Positions 28,401-43,400 of a stretch of DNA of 64,000 nt are shown here, piece by piece. A program made the translations under genes and the position numbers. This DNA comes from Bog-473 sp963809825. Lineage in GTDB: Bacteria > Actinomycetota > Acidimicrobiia > Acidimicrobiales > RAAP-2. The notes below the pieces were generated by a model. It ran no database searches. It was not told the origin of the DNA and saw only the letters and a list, made by a program, of their open reading frames with translations. Location of the stretch: NCBI GenBank assembly GCA_963809825.1, contig CAWELJ010000005.1:124001-188000 (forward strand), in the 5' to 3' direction. The first letter of the stretch is position 1. Every line of letters starts with the position of its first letter.

Positions 28401-31400
28401 CCGGGCGCTCTTCGGGCAGCCAGCACTCCCAGAGCCTGGAGGCGCTGCTGGCACACATCCCTGGGCTGAGCGTCGTGATGCCGTCCACACCGGCCGACAC
28501 CTACGGCCTCCTCCGGGCGGCGATCCAGGACCCGAACCCGGTGGTGTTCATAGAGAACCGCCTCTTGTACGGCATGAAGGGGCCGCAGCCGTCGCCCGAC
28601 CACGTCGTCCCGATCGGCAAGTCAACGGTCGTACGCCCCGGGTCCCACGTCACGGTCGTGTCGGTCTCCCGGATGGTCCACGAGGCGATCGCGGCCGCCG
28701 ACCACCTCGAGGGCGAGGGCATCTCGGTCGAAGTCATCGACCTGAGGACTGTTGCTCCCCTCGACATCGAGCCGATCCTGGAATCGGTGCACAAGACGAG
28801 CCGTCTCCTGATCGCCCATGAGGCCGTCGTCCCGTTCGGCATCGGCGCGGAGATCGCGGCGACCGTTGCGCGCGAGGGTTTCTGGGACCTCGACGCGCCC
28901 ATTGAGCGGATCGGTGCCGGTACGACCCCTCCTCCGTACGCGCCGAACCTCGAAAAGGCCTGGCTCCCAGATCGCGACGACATCGCCGACGCCATCCGCC
29001 GCCTCTCCGCCGTCTAAGTCAGCAGCCCAGCGCGCGGGCGATCACCAGGTGCTGGATCTCGTTGGTGCCCTCGCCGATCTCGAGCACCTTCGAGTCACAG
29101 TAGAAACGGGCAACGGGCGTCTCGAGCATGTAGCCGAGGCCGCCGTGGATCTGCACGGCCTCCGACGCTGCCCAGGTGGCCACTCGGCTGGCTTTGAGCT
29201 TCGCCATGGCCGCCTCCTTCAAGAAGGGTTGCCCGGTGTCGCGGAGGTAGGCGGCACGGTACGTCAGCCACCGGGCCGCCTCGAGCTCCGTGGCGATGTC
29301 GGCCAGTTTGAATTGCACGGCCTGGAACTTCGAAATGGGCTGGCCGAACTGCACGCGCTGGTTCGCGTACGCGGTCGCCAGATCCAGGACGGCTTGGGTC
29401 AAGCTGAGCGACAGTGCCGCGATGGAGATGCGCCCGACCTCGAGCGTGTGCAGGAACTGGCTGAGTCCCAGGTTCGGATCCCCGACGAGGTGATCGCCGG
29501 GAACCCAGACATCGTCAATGTAGAGCTCGCGTGTGTCGAGACCCCGCCATCCGATGCCTCGCATCTTCGGACCCATGGTGAAGCCGGCCGTGTCCTTCTC
29601 GACGACGAAGCATGCATAGCTGGGGTTTTTGCCTTCCGCTTCCTCCATGCGTGCCAGCAGCGTCACGCCGAACGACATGTCCGTGCCGGCGTTGGAGATA
29701 AATGTCTTTCTTCCGTTGAGCAACCAACCTTCACCACTTCGGATCGCGCTCGTCCGGATTCCACGGGCATCGGAGCCGGCATCGGGTTCGGTGAGACCGA
29801 ACGCCCCGAGGACCCGACCCTCTGCCAGAGGTCGTAGCCAACGCTCCCGCTGGGTGTCATTGCCGAAGAGGAGCAGGGGCAACGAGCCGATCGTCGCATG
29901 CGCCTGCCACGCGGCGGCTACGGACTGGTCCGCCAGGCCGATCTGCTCCATCGCGGCGACGAAGCCGATCGTCGACATCCCGATCCCTCCCCACTCCTCC
30001 GGGATAAGAATGCCGAGGAGGCCGAGCTCGCCCATCTCACGCAGGAGATCGGTCGGGCACCGCGCGTCATCCCAAGCCCGTGGGGCCCGATGGGCGATCT
30101 CCTTCTGAGCGAAGTCGCGACACAGCTCGACGAGATCGCGTTCCGATTCGCGGAGCGAGAAATCCACGGAGGGCTCAGGACCCTTCGCGGGCTGCGCCGC
30201 TTGCTTGCAGGTGGGCCAAGAAGGTGGACGACCAATCGGTCAGATCTTCGGGGATGGAGTAGCCCGTCTCGTCGTTGATCGTTGCCCAATTGTGGGCTAT
30301 GTCCTCAACGGTCGGCTCAGAAGTCGTATGCACGTATCCGGGAGTCGACGCGATGAAGATGCGGGAGAAGCGGCCGGCGCCGGCAGCGTAGATCTCGCCA
30401 CTGACGGGGCAAGCCTCGTGGGCGAGGAAGGCGACCATCGGTGCGACGAGATCCGGTGACATCGGGGTCGAGGCATCGCTGGAGCCGGGCGAGTCCACGT
30501 CTGGGGTGGGCTGGCCGGCCATGCGGGTGAAGGCCGCCGGGGCGATGAGGTTGATCTTGATGCCATGACGGGTTCCCGCGGTCTTGAGGCTGCGGGTGAG
30601 CCCGATCACGGCAGCCTTGGCCGTCGCGTACGAGGGGTTCTGCGGGAGCCCGAAGATGCCCGTCGAGGTCGTCATCACGATGCGTCCGTAGCCCTGTCCG
30701 ACCATATGCGGCCATGCGGCACGGGTGGTGTTGAAGGACCCGATCGTGTGCACGGCGAGGTGGCTGGCCAGATTGTGCTCGTCTGCGTCCGGAAACCCGG
30801 CCCACCTGATGATGCCGGCGTTGTTGATGAGGATGTCGAGGCGTCCGAACCGCTCGACAGCGGTGTCGATGAGTGTCCGTGCCCCTGCCGTGCTCGCCAC
30901 GTCGCTGCTGTCTGCAACGGCGGCCCCGCCGGCGGTGACGATCTCCTCCGCGACGCCGGCCGCGACGCCGGCGTCCGCGCCGAGGCCTTCCATGGAGCCG
31001 CCCAGATCGTTGACCACGACACTGGCACCCCGGTCCGCGAGCAGCAACGCATGGGCTCGGCCGATCCCTCGGCCCGCACCGGTGACGATCGCGACGCGCC
31101 CCTCGAAGCTGTGCCTGTTCACTCCCACCCGGCCTTTCGGTGCTGGTGACCCGTGAAGTGTGCTCTAGTTCCGGCTTGCCGTTGCGGCAACCGGAGCAGT
31201 GAACCCGAGGAGTCCTCCGAGCGTCCCGCCCACCATGGCGGCCCGCTCGTCGGCCGGGACCCCGGCGAACAGCCGGGTCATCAGCTCGCGACTGCCTCTG
31301 AACGTGCCCTCCGCGTGCGGGTAGTCATTGCCCCAGACGATCGACGACAACCCCGTGATGTGACGGCAGGCGACCGCCACGGGGTCGTCCTGGAACGAGA

Positions 31401-34400
31401 CGTGGAACTGGCGCTGGACGTACTCGCTGGGCTTCAGCGGGTGGATCCATTTCTCGTTGAGTCGAAACAGGCGGGCCATGCCGCTCTGCTCCTGTGGTGG
31501 GCGGCCGTCGTCCCAGACGCCGAGCCACCAGTCGGGGTCCTGCCCGATCCCGGTGACCCAGGACTTGTCCATACTTCCCACCAGCGACGCGAGCCAGTGG
31601 GCGTTGAACTCAATCAGCGCGAAGTGGAGGCCGGGGTAGCGTTCGGGCACGCCACCACCGATGAGTTCGCAGATGACCTGCTGTGGGACGATCGTGCTGT
31701 AGATCGACTGCGTGATCATCCGTTTCGACGCCGACTTCTCGGTCATGGGTTGGTTGACCTGGGCGGCGTTCTCCATGACGACCTTGAGCGTGGTTGAGGC
31801 GGGGTCGTTGAGCTTGACGCCGCCGGTCTGGGTGTGGAAGAAGACGTGGAGGCCGTTCGCTTGAGTCGCGGCCCAGACCGGGTCGAGTTCCCGCGAGTAG
31901 TACGGCCTCGGGGGGACCGCCGGCAGCAGGATCGCGCGGAAGCCTCCGTCGGCGACCCGCTCGATCTCTGCCACCGCGTCGTCGACGTCTGTGAGAGGAA
32001 TGGGGGCAGTCGGTGCAAGACGCGAGAAATACGGCGTGAACCGTTCCATGATGTAGTCGTTGTACACACGGGCGTGCGCCATGGACAGCTCGTGATCGTC
32101 GGAGTAGAGGCCGAAGAGCGACAGGTTCGGATGCATGACCCCGATGTCGACTCCGTCGGATTCGAGATCCTCAATGATCATGTCGGGGTCGCCCTCGGGC
32201 ATCCGGCCGCCGGTCTGCCGGTAGCGGGAGATTGTCCATCCCTCGAAGCCGGGCGTGTGGAGCCGGCGGAAGATCCGAGCTCCGCCCTCCTCGAGCGGCT
32301 CGATCTCGAAGTCGTCTTCCCAGACCGCGCGGTCGCGGAGGTGTTTGGGCAGGCGGGTGGTGAAGAGGTCGGTGGGCTCGAGGATGTGCCCGTCGGCGGA
32401 AATGACAAGTTGCATCTCTGTCATGGTTGTGGCCTTCCTGCGCGGGGGCGCAAGATCTCGACACCGGATGACCGGCCGGGCGCGCACGCGGTACCCTGCT
32501 TCTCGACTCTAGACCAACCGGTCGGTACAAGCAACGCAGATGAACCGGGCGCGGATGGCTGCGGACACAAGGAGAAGAGATCGTGACCAAGCGGTGGAAG
32601 CAACGCCCACCGGGCTCGACGTGGGGTGATTGGGGCGAGGACGACGAGCTCGGGCGCATCAATCTGCTCACACCCGACAAGGTTCTCCAAGGCGTGCGAG
32701 AGGTGGAGGCCGGCATCAGCTTCTGCCTCAGCCTCCCACTCGACTATCCGGGCGGGACAGCCCTGAACCAGCGGCGTTACCCGCCGGTCCTGTCTCCGAC
32801 CGAGGACATGGATGGCAATGACGGGACGTTCTACAACGTCCCCATGAGCACGATGAAGAAGTTCGGTGACCCGAAGTACGTGGATGTGTGGGCGGACGAT
32901 GTGGTCACCCTCTCCCTCCAGTACTCGACGCAGTGGGATTCACTCGCGCACGTCGGTGCCGAGTTCGACGCGGACGGCGACGGGATCGACGAGCCGGTCT
33001 ATTACAACGGGTATCGCGCCGGAGCCGACCTCGTCGGACCGACGCCCGACGCCCGGGGTGACGGTGGTCGGCACCGCTGCTTCGCTCACCACTTGGGTTT
33101 GGAACACATGGCCGCGACCGGCGTGCAGGGCCGGGGTGTCCTCGTGGACCTGGCCCACCACCTGGGGCACGACTGGCGGGGCGTCGACCGCAAGACGCTC
33201 GAGGAGATCATGGCAGCCGACAACGTCGTGGTCGAGCCGGGTGACATGCTCCTGTTGCATACCGGATTCGCCACAGAGGTGTTGAACTGGAATCGTGATC
33301 CGGATCCCGTGAAGATCCACACCCTGTGCACGTATCTTGACGCCCGGGACGAGTCGTTGTTGGAGTGGATCAGCGATTCTCGGATCTCGGCACTCGTGGC
33401 GGACAACTATGCGGTAGAGGGGATGGTGGGCAAGGATCGCGACGAGGGCAGGCATTCGTTCCTCCCGATCCACCACTTGTGCCTTTTCCGGTTGGGCGTG
33501 CCCCTCGGCGAGATGTGGTATCTGCATGAGCTCGCAACATGGTTGCGCGAGCACCATCGAAGCCGGTTCCTACTCACGGCGCCGCCGCTTCGCCTTCCCG
33601 GAGCGGTCGGCTCCCCGCTGACGCCGGTCGCAACCGTCTGATCGGCTCAGAGTTTGGCGGGGTCATGCTTGCGCGGCTGCACGCTCCGCTGACCGTGAGA
33701 TCCTGAAGGCCTGGTAGTCGGTCTCGAGGACTTTGCGGATCTCGGCGAAGAGCTTCGGGCGACCAGCCGAGTTGAGGAGATACTTGCGAGGCTTCCCGGG
33801 AATGTTGCTTCCGAAGTAGTAACTGATCTCACCGAAGGAGGGCGCCCTCGTGGCCCAACGGTCGACCATCGCGGTCCATTTGTCCTCGGCGACGCGATCG
33901 ACCTCGATCGTGTCGCAGCCCAGGGCTCGCGCGTGGACCAGGAGATCCATGACGAAGTCCACCTGATCCCCGTTGTAGCGCGGGTTGTTGCCCGCCGCGG
34001 CATGCGGCCCACCCGGAAAGAAGAAGTTCGGGAACTCGGTGGTCTGGACGCCGAGGAACGTCTTCGGACCGTCAGCCCAGTGGTCCACCAGCGCCAGCCC
34101 GCCGCGCCCATGGATTCCCATGCGGGCCAGCGCACCGGTGCCGAAGTCGAATCCGGTTGCCCAGACGACGATGTCGAACTCCCGCTCTCCCTCGGCCGTC
34201 TCGATGCCGTGTTCGGTCATGCGGACGATCGGCGTCCGCTCGAGGCTGATGAGCTCCACATGCGGATCGTTGAACGCCTCGAAGTAGCCGTTCACAAACG
34301 GCGGCCGTTTCTCGCCGAAGCGGTGTCCCTTCGGGATCAGTACTTCGGCTGTCTCTGGGTCGTCGACGATTTCCCGGATCTTCTCGGATATGAATTCACA

Positions 34401-37400
34401 CCATGCTGCATTGGCGGCCTCATCGAGCAAGAGGTCGCTGTAGTTGCTCGTGAGCTTCGAGAAGCCTGGGCTCCGCCACATCTTCTCGAAGAACGCCCTC
34501 CGTTCCTCCTTCGAGTCCTCGAAAGCGGTGCGATCGTGGGGTTGATGGAGGAAGCCGCTTGCCGAGGTGTTCAGCGTTTCGCAGATCGCCTCGAAGTCGG
34601 CCCTGAGTTGCGCCTGCTCAGCGGGTGTGATCGGTCCGTTGTTCAGCGGCGTACACCAATTGGCCGTGCGTTGGTAGACGGTCAGGGAGGCAACCTCAGA
34701 GACGATGGCCGGAATGACCTGCACCCCGCTCGATCCCGTGCCGATGACGGCCACACGCTTGCCCGAGAAGTCGACAGGCGCCACCGGCCAACGTCCGGTG
34801 TGGTACGACTCGCCCCGGAAATCCTCGCGGCCCGGCACTTCCGGGTAGTACGGCACGGAGAGCACGCCAGTCGCCGCCACGAGGAACCGGGCGCGAAGCT
34901 CAGTTCCGTCGCTGACCGTGATCGTCCATGTGCCGGACGCATCGTCGTAGGACGCGGAGGTCACGCTGGCATCGAAACGAATGTGGCGCCGGAGGTCGAA
35001 CCGATCCACCACATGGTTCAGATAGCGCTCGATCTCCGGTTGCTCGGCGAAGTGTTCTTGCCACTCCCAGTCTTCGAACAGTTCCTTCGAGAACAGGTAG
35101 GCGTACGTGTAGCTCTCCGAGTCGAAACGAGCACCTGGGTAGCGATTCCAGTACCACGTGCCCCCGACGCCGTCGCCCGCCTCGAGCAGCTGCACCGAGT
35201 ATCCGGCTGCGCGGGCGCGGTAGAGCTGGTAGATGCCGGTGATGCCGGCACCGACAACCAGGACGTCCACATCAGGGGTGAGCTGGGCGGCGATCTGTCC
35301 AGGTACGAGTTCGGGGGATGTCATGAGCCTCCGCGGCGATGAGCCCGTAGGGGCTGGCGTCGTGTCCTCCGCCGGCACATCATGCGCTCCCGGGTGGCCG
35401 GGCTCGTATTGTACCGACCGGTTAGTCTATTCGAACGCACTCCGAGAGGGAAAGGGGCCGGAATGGCGGTCATGGACCGGAGATCGGCGGCACCGCCGGT
35501 GCCCTACGCGGTCGAGTTCCCCGACCGAGCCCCCAAGGAGCGCTACTTCGACCCCGACTTCTTCCAGTTGGAGGCGGAGCTCCTGTGGTCTCGGGTCTGG
35601 CAGATGGCGTGCAGGCTCGAGGAGATCCCGCAGCCGGGCGATTTCGCCGAGTACGAGATCCTCGACCAATCCGTCGTCGTGGTGCGCACGGAAGGCGGGG
35701 GAGCGATCGCCTTCCAGAACGCCTGCCGCCATCGTGGCGTCAAGGTCGTCCAGGGTCGGGGGACGTGCCAGAGCGGGTTCATCTGCCCCTTCCACGGCTG
35801 GTGCTACGGCCCGGACGGCCGGAACACCTTCATCCCGAGGAAGAAGACGTTTGCCGAGCACAACGTGCAGGCGCCGGAGATCGACCTGACGCCCGTGCGG
35901 TGCGAGATCTGGGGCGGGTGCGCCTGGATCAACCTGGACGACGATGCTCCACCCCTTCGACAGTGCATCGAGCCCTTCGCGTCGATCCTCGAGGCCTGGA
36001 AGATCGAGTCGTTGCGGGTCGAGTGGTGGTACGCCTGTCGTCTCCCCGTCAACTGGAAGCTCGCCGAAGAGGCGTTCATGGAGCAGTACCACGTGGTCGA
36101 GGCCCATCCCCAGCTCGTCATCCCGGGACGTGACCCGTCCCGCAGCGGGGGAGCCGTCGACCCGCAGGCACTCATCGATGCGGAGATCCAGTACCTCCGC
36201 ACGATGAGCGAAGGCATGGCGGGGATGGTCCACGCCAACGACGTGCACGTTGCCGAACGTCTGAGGGAGACCATTGTGCTTCCGGCCGAACCGACATCGG
36301 CCATGTCGACCTGGCATCACGCGCTCAACGAAGCGGTCGTGGGTTGGCACCGGGCCCAGGGTAGTGACATCCCGGATCTCAACGACCTCGAAGTGCGGGG
36401 ACTGAACGAACCGATGGCCTACTGTTTCCCGCACCATTTCGTCCTGCCGATGTACAGCAGCGCCTCTTCGTACCGCTTCCGTCCGGTGGGCCCGGAGGAG
36501 ACGCTCATGGAGATCTGGTCGCTCACTCGGTTCCCGGAAGGGACGGCCCGGGAGAAGCCGACGCCTCCCGAGGTATGGGAGTACGACGACCCTCGCTGGC
36601 CGCCGATCCCCGCACAGGACTTCTCGAACCTCCCGAGGCAGCAGAAGGGCCTGCATGCAAGGACCTTCGAATACATGCGACTCTCCGCAGGAGTCGAAGG
36701 GGGCATCTCGAATTTTGAACGCACCGTTGACGGCTACCTCGCCGGGCTGCCCTACGACAAGCTCCTACCTGCGCTGCAGTGCATCAACGTCAACCCACTC
36801 GAACAACCCGTCGTCGACCTGGCGTTCTGAGATTCGATGGACAACGAGGCCGAGCGTGCCTCGGGAGGAGCAACGCGCACATGGAACTGACGTACGCGGA
36901 GGTCGTCGAGCGTGTGCGTGCCACCATTGCCCGATACGCCCAGGCCCTCGACGACGGCCGGACCGACGACATCGTGGCGACCTTCTGTCCTGACGGCGTC
37001 TGTGACATCCCCGGCATGGGCACCCACACGGGCCACGAGGCCCTCCGCGAGGCGTTCACGAAGTGGAAGCCGAGGCTGCCCCAGCGACACCTCGTCCTCA
37101 ACACCTTGGTGTCGGAATGGGACCAACGAGAGGCCACTGCTATCAGCGACGTCGTCTTCTTGCTGTGGGAGGACACCGGGTGGGCGATCAAACTCGTAGG
37201 CCGCTACCACGACGTCTTCCATCACGGCGCGGGAGTCTGGCTACTGCACCACCGCACCGCCACGTTCGTGTCCGAGCCTCCGCCTGCCGGACGAGCAGCT
37301 TGACGGAGGAGATCCACAGGCGGTGCGGTCCGCGCCGTGCGGGTCCCTCGTCCTAGTCGGCGAACGCGGGGAAGACGTCTCGGGCGAATTCCTCGATCCT

Positions 37401-40400
37401 GCTCCGGCCGGCTTCCGGCCAGCCGCAGACGAGGTAGCCGTAGCCGGCGTCGTGCCACTTTGCGGTGTGCTTGCGCGCGGTGTCGAGGTCGTCCAGCGAA
37501 AGCGAGCTCGCACGCATGATCGAAGATGGATCGCGACCAACTTCAACCGCAAGATCGTCGATTCGTCGGTTCGCCTCTTGTAACGAATTGGGCGACCCCC
37601 ATGCGTGCCACACATCAGCGTACCGGGCGACGAGCGGAAGTGTCCGACGCGGCCCGCTGCCGCCGACCCAGATCGGCGGGTGCGGTCTCTGTACCGGCAG
37701 GGGTCGGAGCCGGGCGTCATGCAGCGAGACACGCCGTCCGTCATACGACACGACTTCACCGGTGAACAGCCGGGTCACGATCTCGAGCGCGTCCTCGAGC
37801 AAGTCGAACCGCTCAGGCGTGGTCGGAAAGGGAATACCGAGTTCGACGTGCTCCTTCTCGAACCACGCAGCTCCGAGCGAGAGCTCCAACCGACCCTGCG
37901 AGGCATGATCGATGGTGAGTGCCTGTGCGGCGAGGACCGACGGGTGACGGTAGGTCGCTCCCGTCACGAGCAGGCCGAGGCGGATCTGGGAAGTGACACC
38001 CGCGAGCGCGGCGAGTGTCGTCATACCCTCGAACGTTTCGCCCGGACCCTCCCCGTACATGGGTTGGAAATGGTCGAACCCCCAGGCGCCATCGAATCCG
38101 AGGTCTTCCGCGAACCGCACACGGCTCACGACCTCCTGCCAGGGCACCCTCTGCTGCGCTATATCGAGTCCGAAACGCATCGCCGCAGCTTATGTGCCGA
38201 GTTGGAAAGAGCCGCCTATTCCTCGAGCAGGTCCGGCTGGACCGAGACGATCCATTCGTAGAGCGGTTGAAACGACAGCCAACCACTGAACGGTTGGCCC
38301 ACCTGCTGGGCAGTCTTCTCAGCCTGGTCGGGATCGATCAGGACAGGCGTGCCCGCGGCCTCCGCCAGCAACTGGGCCTGGCATGTGCGTTCCATCGTGA
38401 TGAACCACCACGCGGCCTCATCGACCGACGTCTGTCCGACGGTCAACAGCCCGTGGTTCGACAAGATCACCGCCTTCCTTCCGCCAAGCGCATGGGCGAT
38501 GCGCTTGCCTTCCTCGAGGTCCAGCACGACGCCGGTGTAGTCGTCGAAAACGGCATGGTCGCCATAGAACACACAGGAGTCCTGCGTGATCGGATCGAGC
38601 TGCCGGCGCAACGAGGACCATGCCTTGCCGTTCACCGAATGTGAGTGTGCGGCCGCCACCACGTCCGGCCGCGCCGCATGGATCTGCGAGTGAATGGCGA
38701 ACGCCGCAGCATTCACCCGCCAGTTACCGTCGACGACCTCGCCACGGTCGTTCACGAGAATCAGGTCCTTCACGCGGATCTGCTTGAAGTTCATCCCGAG
38801 CGGATTGACCCAGAAGTGGTCGAGCAACTCGGGGTCCCGTGCCGTGATGTGACCGGCCACTCCTTCGTCGAAACCAAATTGCCCGAACAAGCGGAAGGCG
38901 GCGGCGAGTCGCTGTTTGCGGTGCCGTCGTTCCTGGTCGGTGGTGTCGAATTTCGGGAACTTCGGCGGAAGCCGGTCTGACGACATGACCGCATTCTACA
39001 GACTTGGTCGCGCTCCCGACAACGGGTCCGGCGCGCGTCCGACCGAGGACGCGCGCCGGAGTCCCGGAGATTCAGGTGGCTCCCCGAGCCTCGTCGACCG
39101 TGAGTTCCGCCGCGGGATCGGCTTCGAGGCGATCATCAGGGATGGGATCGCCACTACGGATGGAATAGCCATAGGTGCCGGCCGACAATCGCCCGTCGGC
39201 GCGGTCGATCGCCGCCAGCCGTTCTCGCAACTCAGCTCTGACGGAGTCGTCGGCACCTTCTCTGGTGAGCGGTTCTGCCGAGTCGTACATCTCTCCGGGC
39301 TCGTTGGCGGCCGTCCGATCCTCTCGGCCGGCCTCCTCCAGGTCGGAGAGTGCACTCTGGACTCGGAGGCGCTCCGCGCCCAGCAGTTCCTTGGCCTTGG
39401 CATGTTCCATACGTGCTCCCGGTCCCGCTGCTCTGTCGACGAGATCCTATTGAACCGGACCGCCCCGAGCGCAGAGTCTCGGTCCATCGCGTGACAATGA
39501 CCTGGTGTAGGGTGCCAATTCGGAAGGCTGCTGGGGCACGCTGGCAAGACCTCAGGAGCAATGTCCCAGAGGAGTGCACGGACACGAAATGAACGTTTCC
39601 CTTGGAGCGATCAGTGGAGGATTCATCGCCCTCTGGTCCATCCTGTATTTCGTGCTCTTGGTGACCCTCGGCGTGATCTCCATCCGCAAGGGTCACTGGG
39701 TCATGTTCATCGTCGGGATCTTCCTGCCTCTCTTCTGGTTCATCGGAGCTCTCATGCCCCGACGAGTGCGCTGAGCCGAACACGACGCAGCACAGAGTTC
39801 TGACCTCACCCGTCGCGTCTGTTTTCACGAAGTCACTCGCTGAGCCATGCTGAAAGAGGACGAGCTTCAGTTGCCTGACAACCTCAGGGAGGCCGTTCGC
39901 CGGCAGATCGTTCTGACCTTGCAGCCTCCGTACGAGGCCCCCATCACGGTGGCCGTGAATGGTGCCCTGATGAGCTCGGCATGGTTCTTCCTCCCGACCG
40001 GCCTCCGGGACAAGGTGTTCACGGTGCACGGAACCCTCGCCTTTGCCCTGGTGCTCGCCGCGTGGATGTATTCGGACGTCCCTTCGACGAACGTCCTTGG
40101 TCCTGACGCGAGACGAGTGGTTGCGGCCCTTGACGATCCGGTGATGTTTCGCCGGTTGGTCCGTGCCAAGAACATCGTGCTCTGGCTGATGGTCACCCCG
40201 GTATGTGCTCTGGTCGCGCTCGTGAACGGGCTCGTCAACCATTCGCTGCTGTCCACGTGGTACACCATCGTGATCATCGCGGTCTTCCCCTTCGGTTTTC
40301 TTGCCATTTCTTCGTGGGTGGGGATCCTCTTCCCCTACCACCCGATGCCCCTGCGGTACCGGTGGGAGCACCAGAAGCCCCGGAAGCGGATGCTCCTGCG

Positions 40401-43400
40401 GTGGGGGGTGCTCGTCGTGAGCCCCTATGTGCTGGTGCCGGGGCTGGCCGTGCTCCTGATGACACCTTCGCTGCTCGTCTGGGGCTTTACTGCGCCGCAT
40501 GGACTGACCCAGAAGTTGCCTGATGGGGACTTCGGGATCGGCGTTGCCTTGGCCTGTGCCGTCACCGTCGTCTGTACGGTGGGCGGCCGTCGCGTGGGCG
40601 GATGGCTCGCTCGGAGGAGACGCACGCGGTTGCTGACGTTCCTGTCCGACCCCGGCATGGGGTAGTGCCGGCTCGCTCTGCTTTGCGCCTCGGACCGGCC
40701 CCGAATGGCCGGGAGCAATCGCCGGACGGCAAGGGGATGCCAGGAAGTGCGGGGGCTGTCCGCGAGGACTACGCGGGCAAGGACTCCGGCCGCAGTCTCG
40801 TTGTCTGGTGGCGGCGCCGGTCGATGGGTGTTTGCGTGGCCCGGAGACGCTTCTCCATCGACAAGGCGTCGAGTGGTTGACCGAGGAGATAACCCTGACC
40901 GAGATGGCATCCGAGTTGGCGAAGGACCTTGTCTTGAGCCACACGCTCGATCCCTTCCGCGACCGTGGTGTGGCCTAGGGCCTCGGCCATCCGGATGATG
41001 GCGTTGACGAGGGTGACCGATTCATCGTCCTCCGAAAGCGTTGCAACGAATGATCGATCGATCTTGAGGATGTCGATCGGAAGACGCTGAAGGTACGCAA
41101 GTGACGAATAGCCAGTTCCGAAGTCGTCGATCGCGATCCGCAGTCCCAGGGCCTTCAGAGAGCGCAATTCCCGGACCGCAGCGTCGATGTCATTCATCAT
41201 GGCACTCTCGGTGATCTCAACGATCAGATTTGAAGGATTGAACCCGCTCTCCGAAAGGAGGACCCGGACGGCGCGGTCTATTCCGGCTTCAACCATGTCC
41301 CGGGCCGACAAGTTGACGCTGATGGACGCGTCGGCTGCGACGAGACCCTCGTTTTGCCAGCGGAGAACCTGGCCGCACGCCTTCGTCAAGACGAGGCAGT
41401 CCACTGCGCCCATAAAGCCGGCTTGTTCAGCGAAGGCAAGGAAGGCCTCGGGTCGGAGGAGTCCTCGTGTGGGGTGTTGCCACCGAACGAGAGCCTCGAA
41501 GCCGACGATATCTTTGGTGTCGAGGTCGACGATCGGCTGATAGTGAACCACCAGATCCTCATTCATCACGCCCTGGCGGAAGTCGGCCTCCAGTTCGAGG
41601 CGTTCCATGACGGTCGTATGCATCCGATCCCGGAACTCCTCGTAGCGATCCTTGCCGTTCTCCTTTGCCATGTACATGGCCAGATCGGCATCGCGCAGCA
41701 GCTCCTCGCTGGAGGACCCAGGCGATCCGAATCGGATCCCGATACTGACTGTGGCCACGACATCCTTGGTGCCCAATGAGACGGGTCGACGCAGCGCAGT
41801 CAAGATCTTCTCGGCGACGTGTCTCGCCTCCGCATGATCCTCCAGGTCTTCTATGAGAACCGCGAACTCATCCCCTCCGAGTCGCGCCACCGTGTCACTG
41901 ATCCTCATGCAGTCGGCCAGCGCCTCGGACACGATTCGCAGCAACAGATCGCCTCTCGAGTGCCCGAGAGAGTCGTTGACGGTCTTGAAGTTGTCCACAT
42001 CGAGGAACAGGACCGCCAGCTGCAGGCCGGAGGTCTCCAGGCGAGCCACGGCATGATTGAGACGATCACGGAACAGAGCCTTGTTGGCAAGGCCGGTCAG
42101 CGCGTCGTGGAAGGCTTGATGTGCCAGCTCGGCCTCGAGGCGGGTGCGTTCCGTCACGTCTCGGAAGCTCCAGACGCGACCGAGAACGACTCCTTCCACG
42201 AGTTGGGGTCGGGAATAGCGTTCGAAGACCCGGCCGTCGCGAAACTCGATGATGTCGTTGCTCTCTGATTCGGGACGGGTGTAGAGCTCCTCGATCTTCG
42301 CGGTGAAGTCCTCCGGACTGATCAACTGATCGAGTACGTGCGTGATGGCGTCGGCGTCGTTCCTCGAAGCCAGAAGATGGTCGGGGATTCTCCACATCTC
42401 GGCGAAGCGGTTGTTGAACCCCGTGATGTTGCCGTCCGTGTCGACCACGAGGATCCCGTCGGCTGTTGAATCGAGCGTTGCCTGCAGCAAGGACAGGGTA
42501 TTGCGGAGCTCACGGTCCTTGGCGGCGCGCTCCGAGACGTCGTGGGCGGTCACAACGAGCCCACCGACCGTCGGGTCGTCCACAAGGTTGACCAATGTCA
42601 GCTCGAAGGGAACCACGTCGTCGCTGTCGTGCCTGATCAGATGCACTTCGACGACCTCGGGCAGGGTGGCGGTGGCGCCGCCCAAGGCTCGCTCGATTGC
42701 AGCGGCGAGCTTGGGTCGATCGGTCTCGAGCACCAGATCGGCGAGCAATTCGTTCTCAACGAGTTCCGGGTCGTGCCCGAGCATCCGCGTCAACGCACCA
42801 GAGGCCGAGCTGATGTGGCCACTGGGTGAAACGAGCATCGTTATTGTGGCGGCATTGTGGACGAGCATCCGGAACATTGCGATTTCGTCCCGTGCGACTT
42901 CGAAGCGTCGACGTTCCGTGAGGTCGCGGATGCAGAAGAGCAGTGCGCCTTCCTCGAACCAATTCACCGGCGTTCCGATGAGTTCGAAGAGGCGCCACCC
43001 CGCAGAGGTCCGGAGGCGGACTTCAATGGCGTTCCCGATGCGCTTGCCCCGGATGGTGGCGAGTGAACGAGCGGCGAGTTCGAGGTCATCGGGATGCACG
43101 AAATCCAACGCAGACTCACCGATGGAGTCATCGAGCGAAAGACCGAATTGCCTCTCGGCCAATGAATTCGCCCAAATGACGTTGGCGCCGGAGTCCACGA
43201 CGACGACGAGGTCAGGGAACTCGGCGAGCAAGCGACCGAGTTGCAGTTCCGCGTTCGTCACCGACACCCCCACTCCGTCACGGGCTGAGATCTCGCCCGC
43301 CGCCGATACTGACCGTACTGTCCTATCGGTCGCGTTTGCATGGCGACTGAGGGAGACGACCTCGACACCAAACGTCCGTTGAGACCGTACCGAGGGCCGT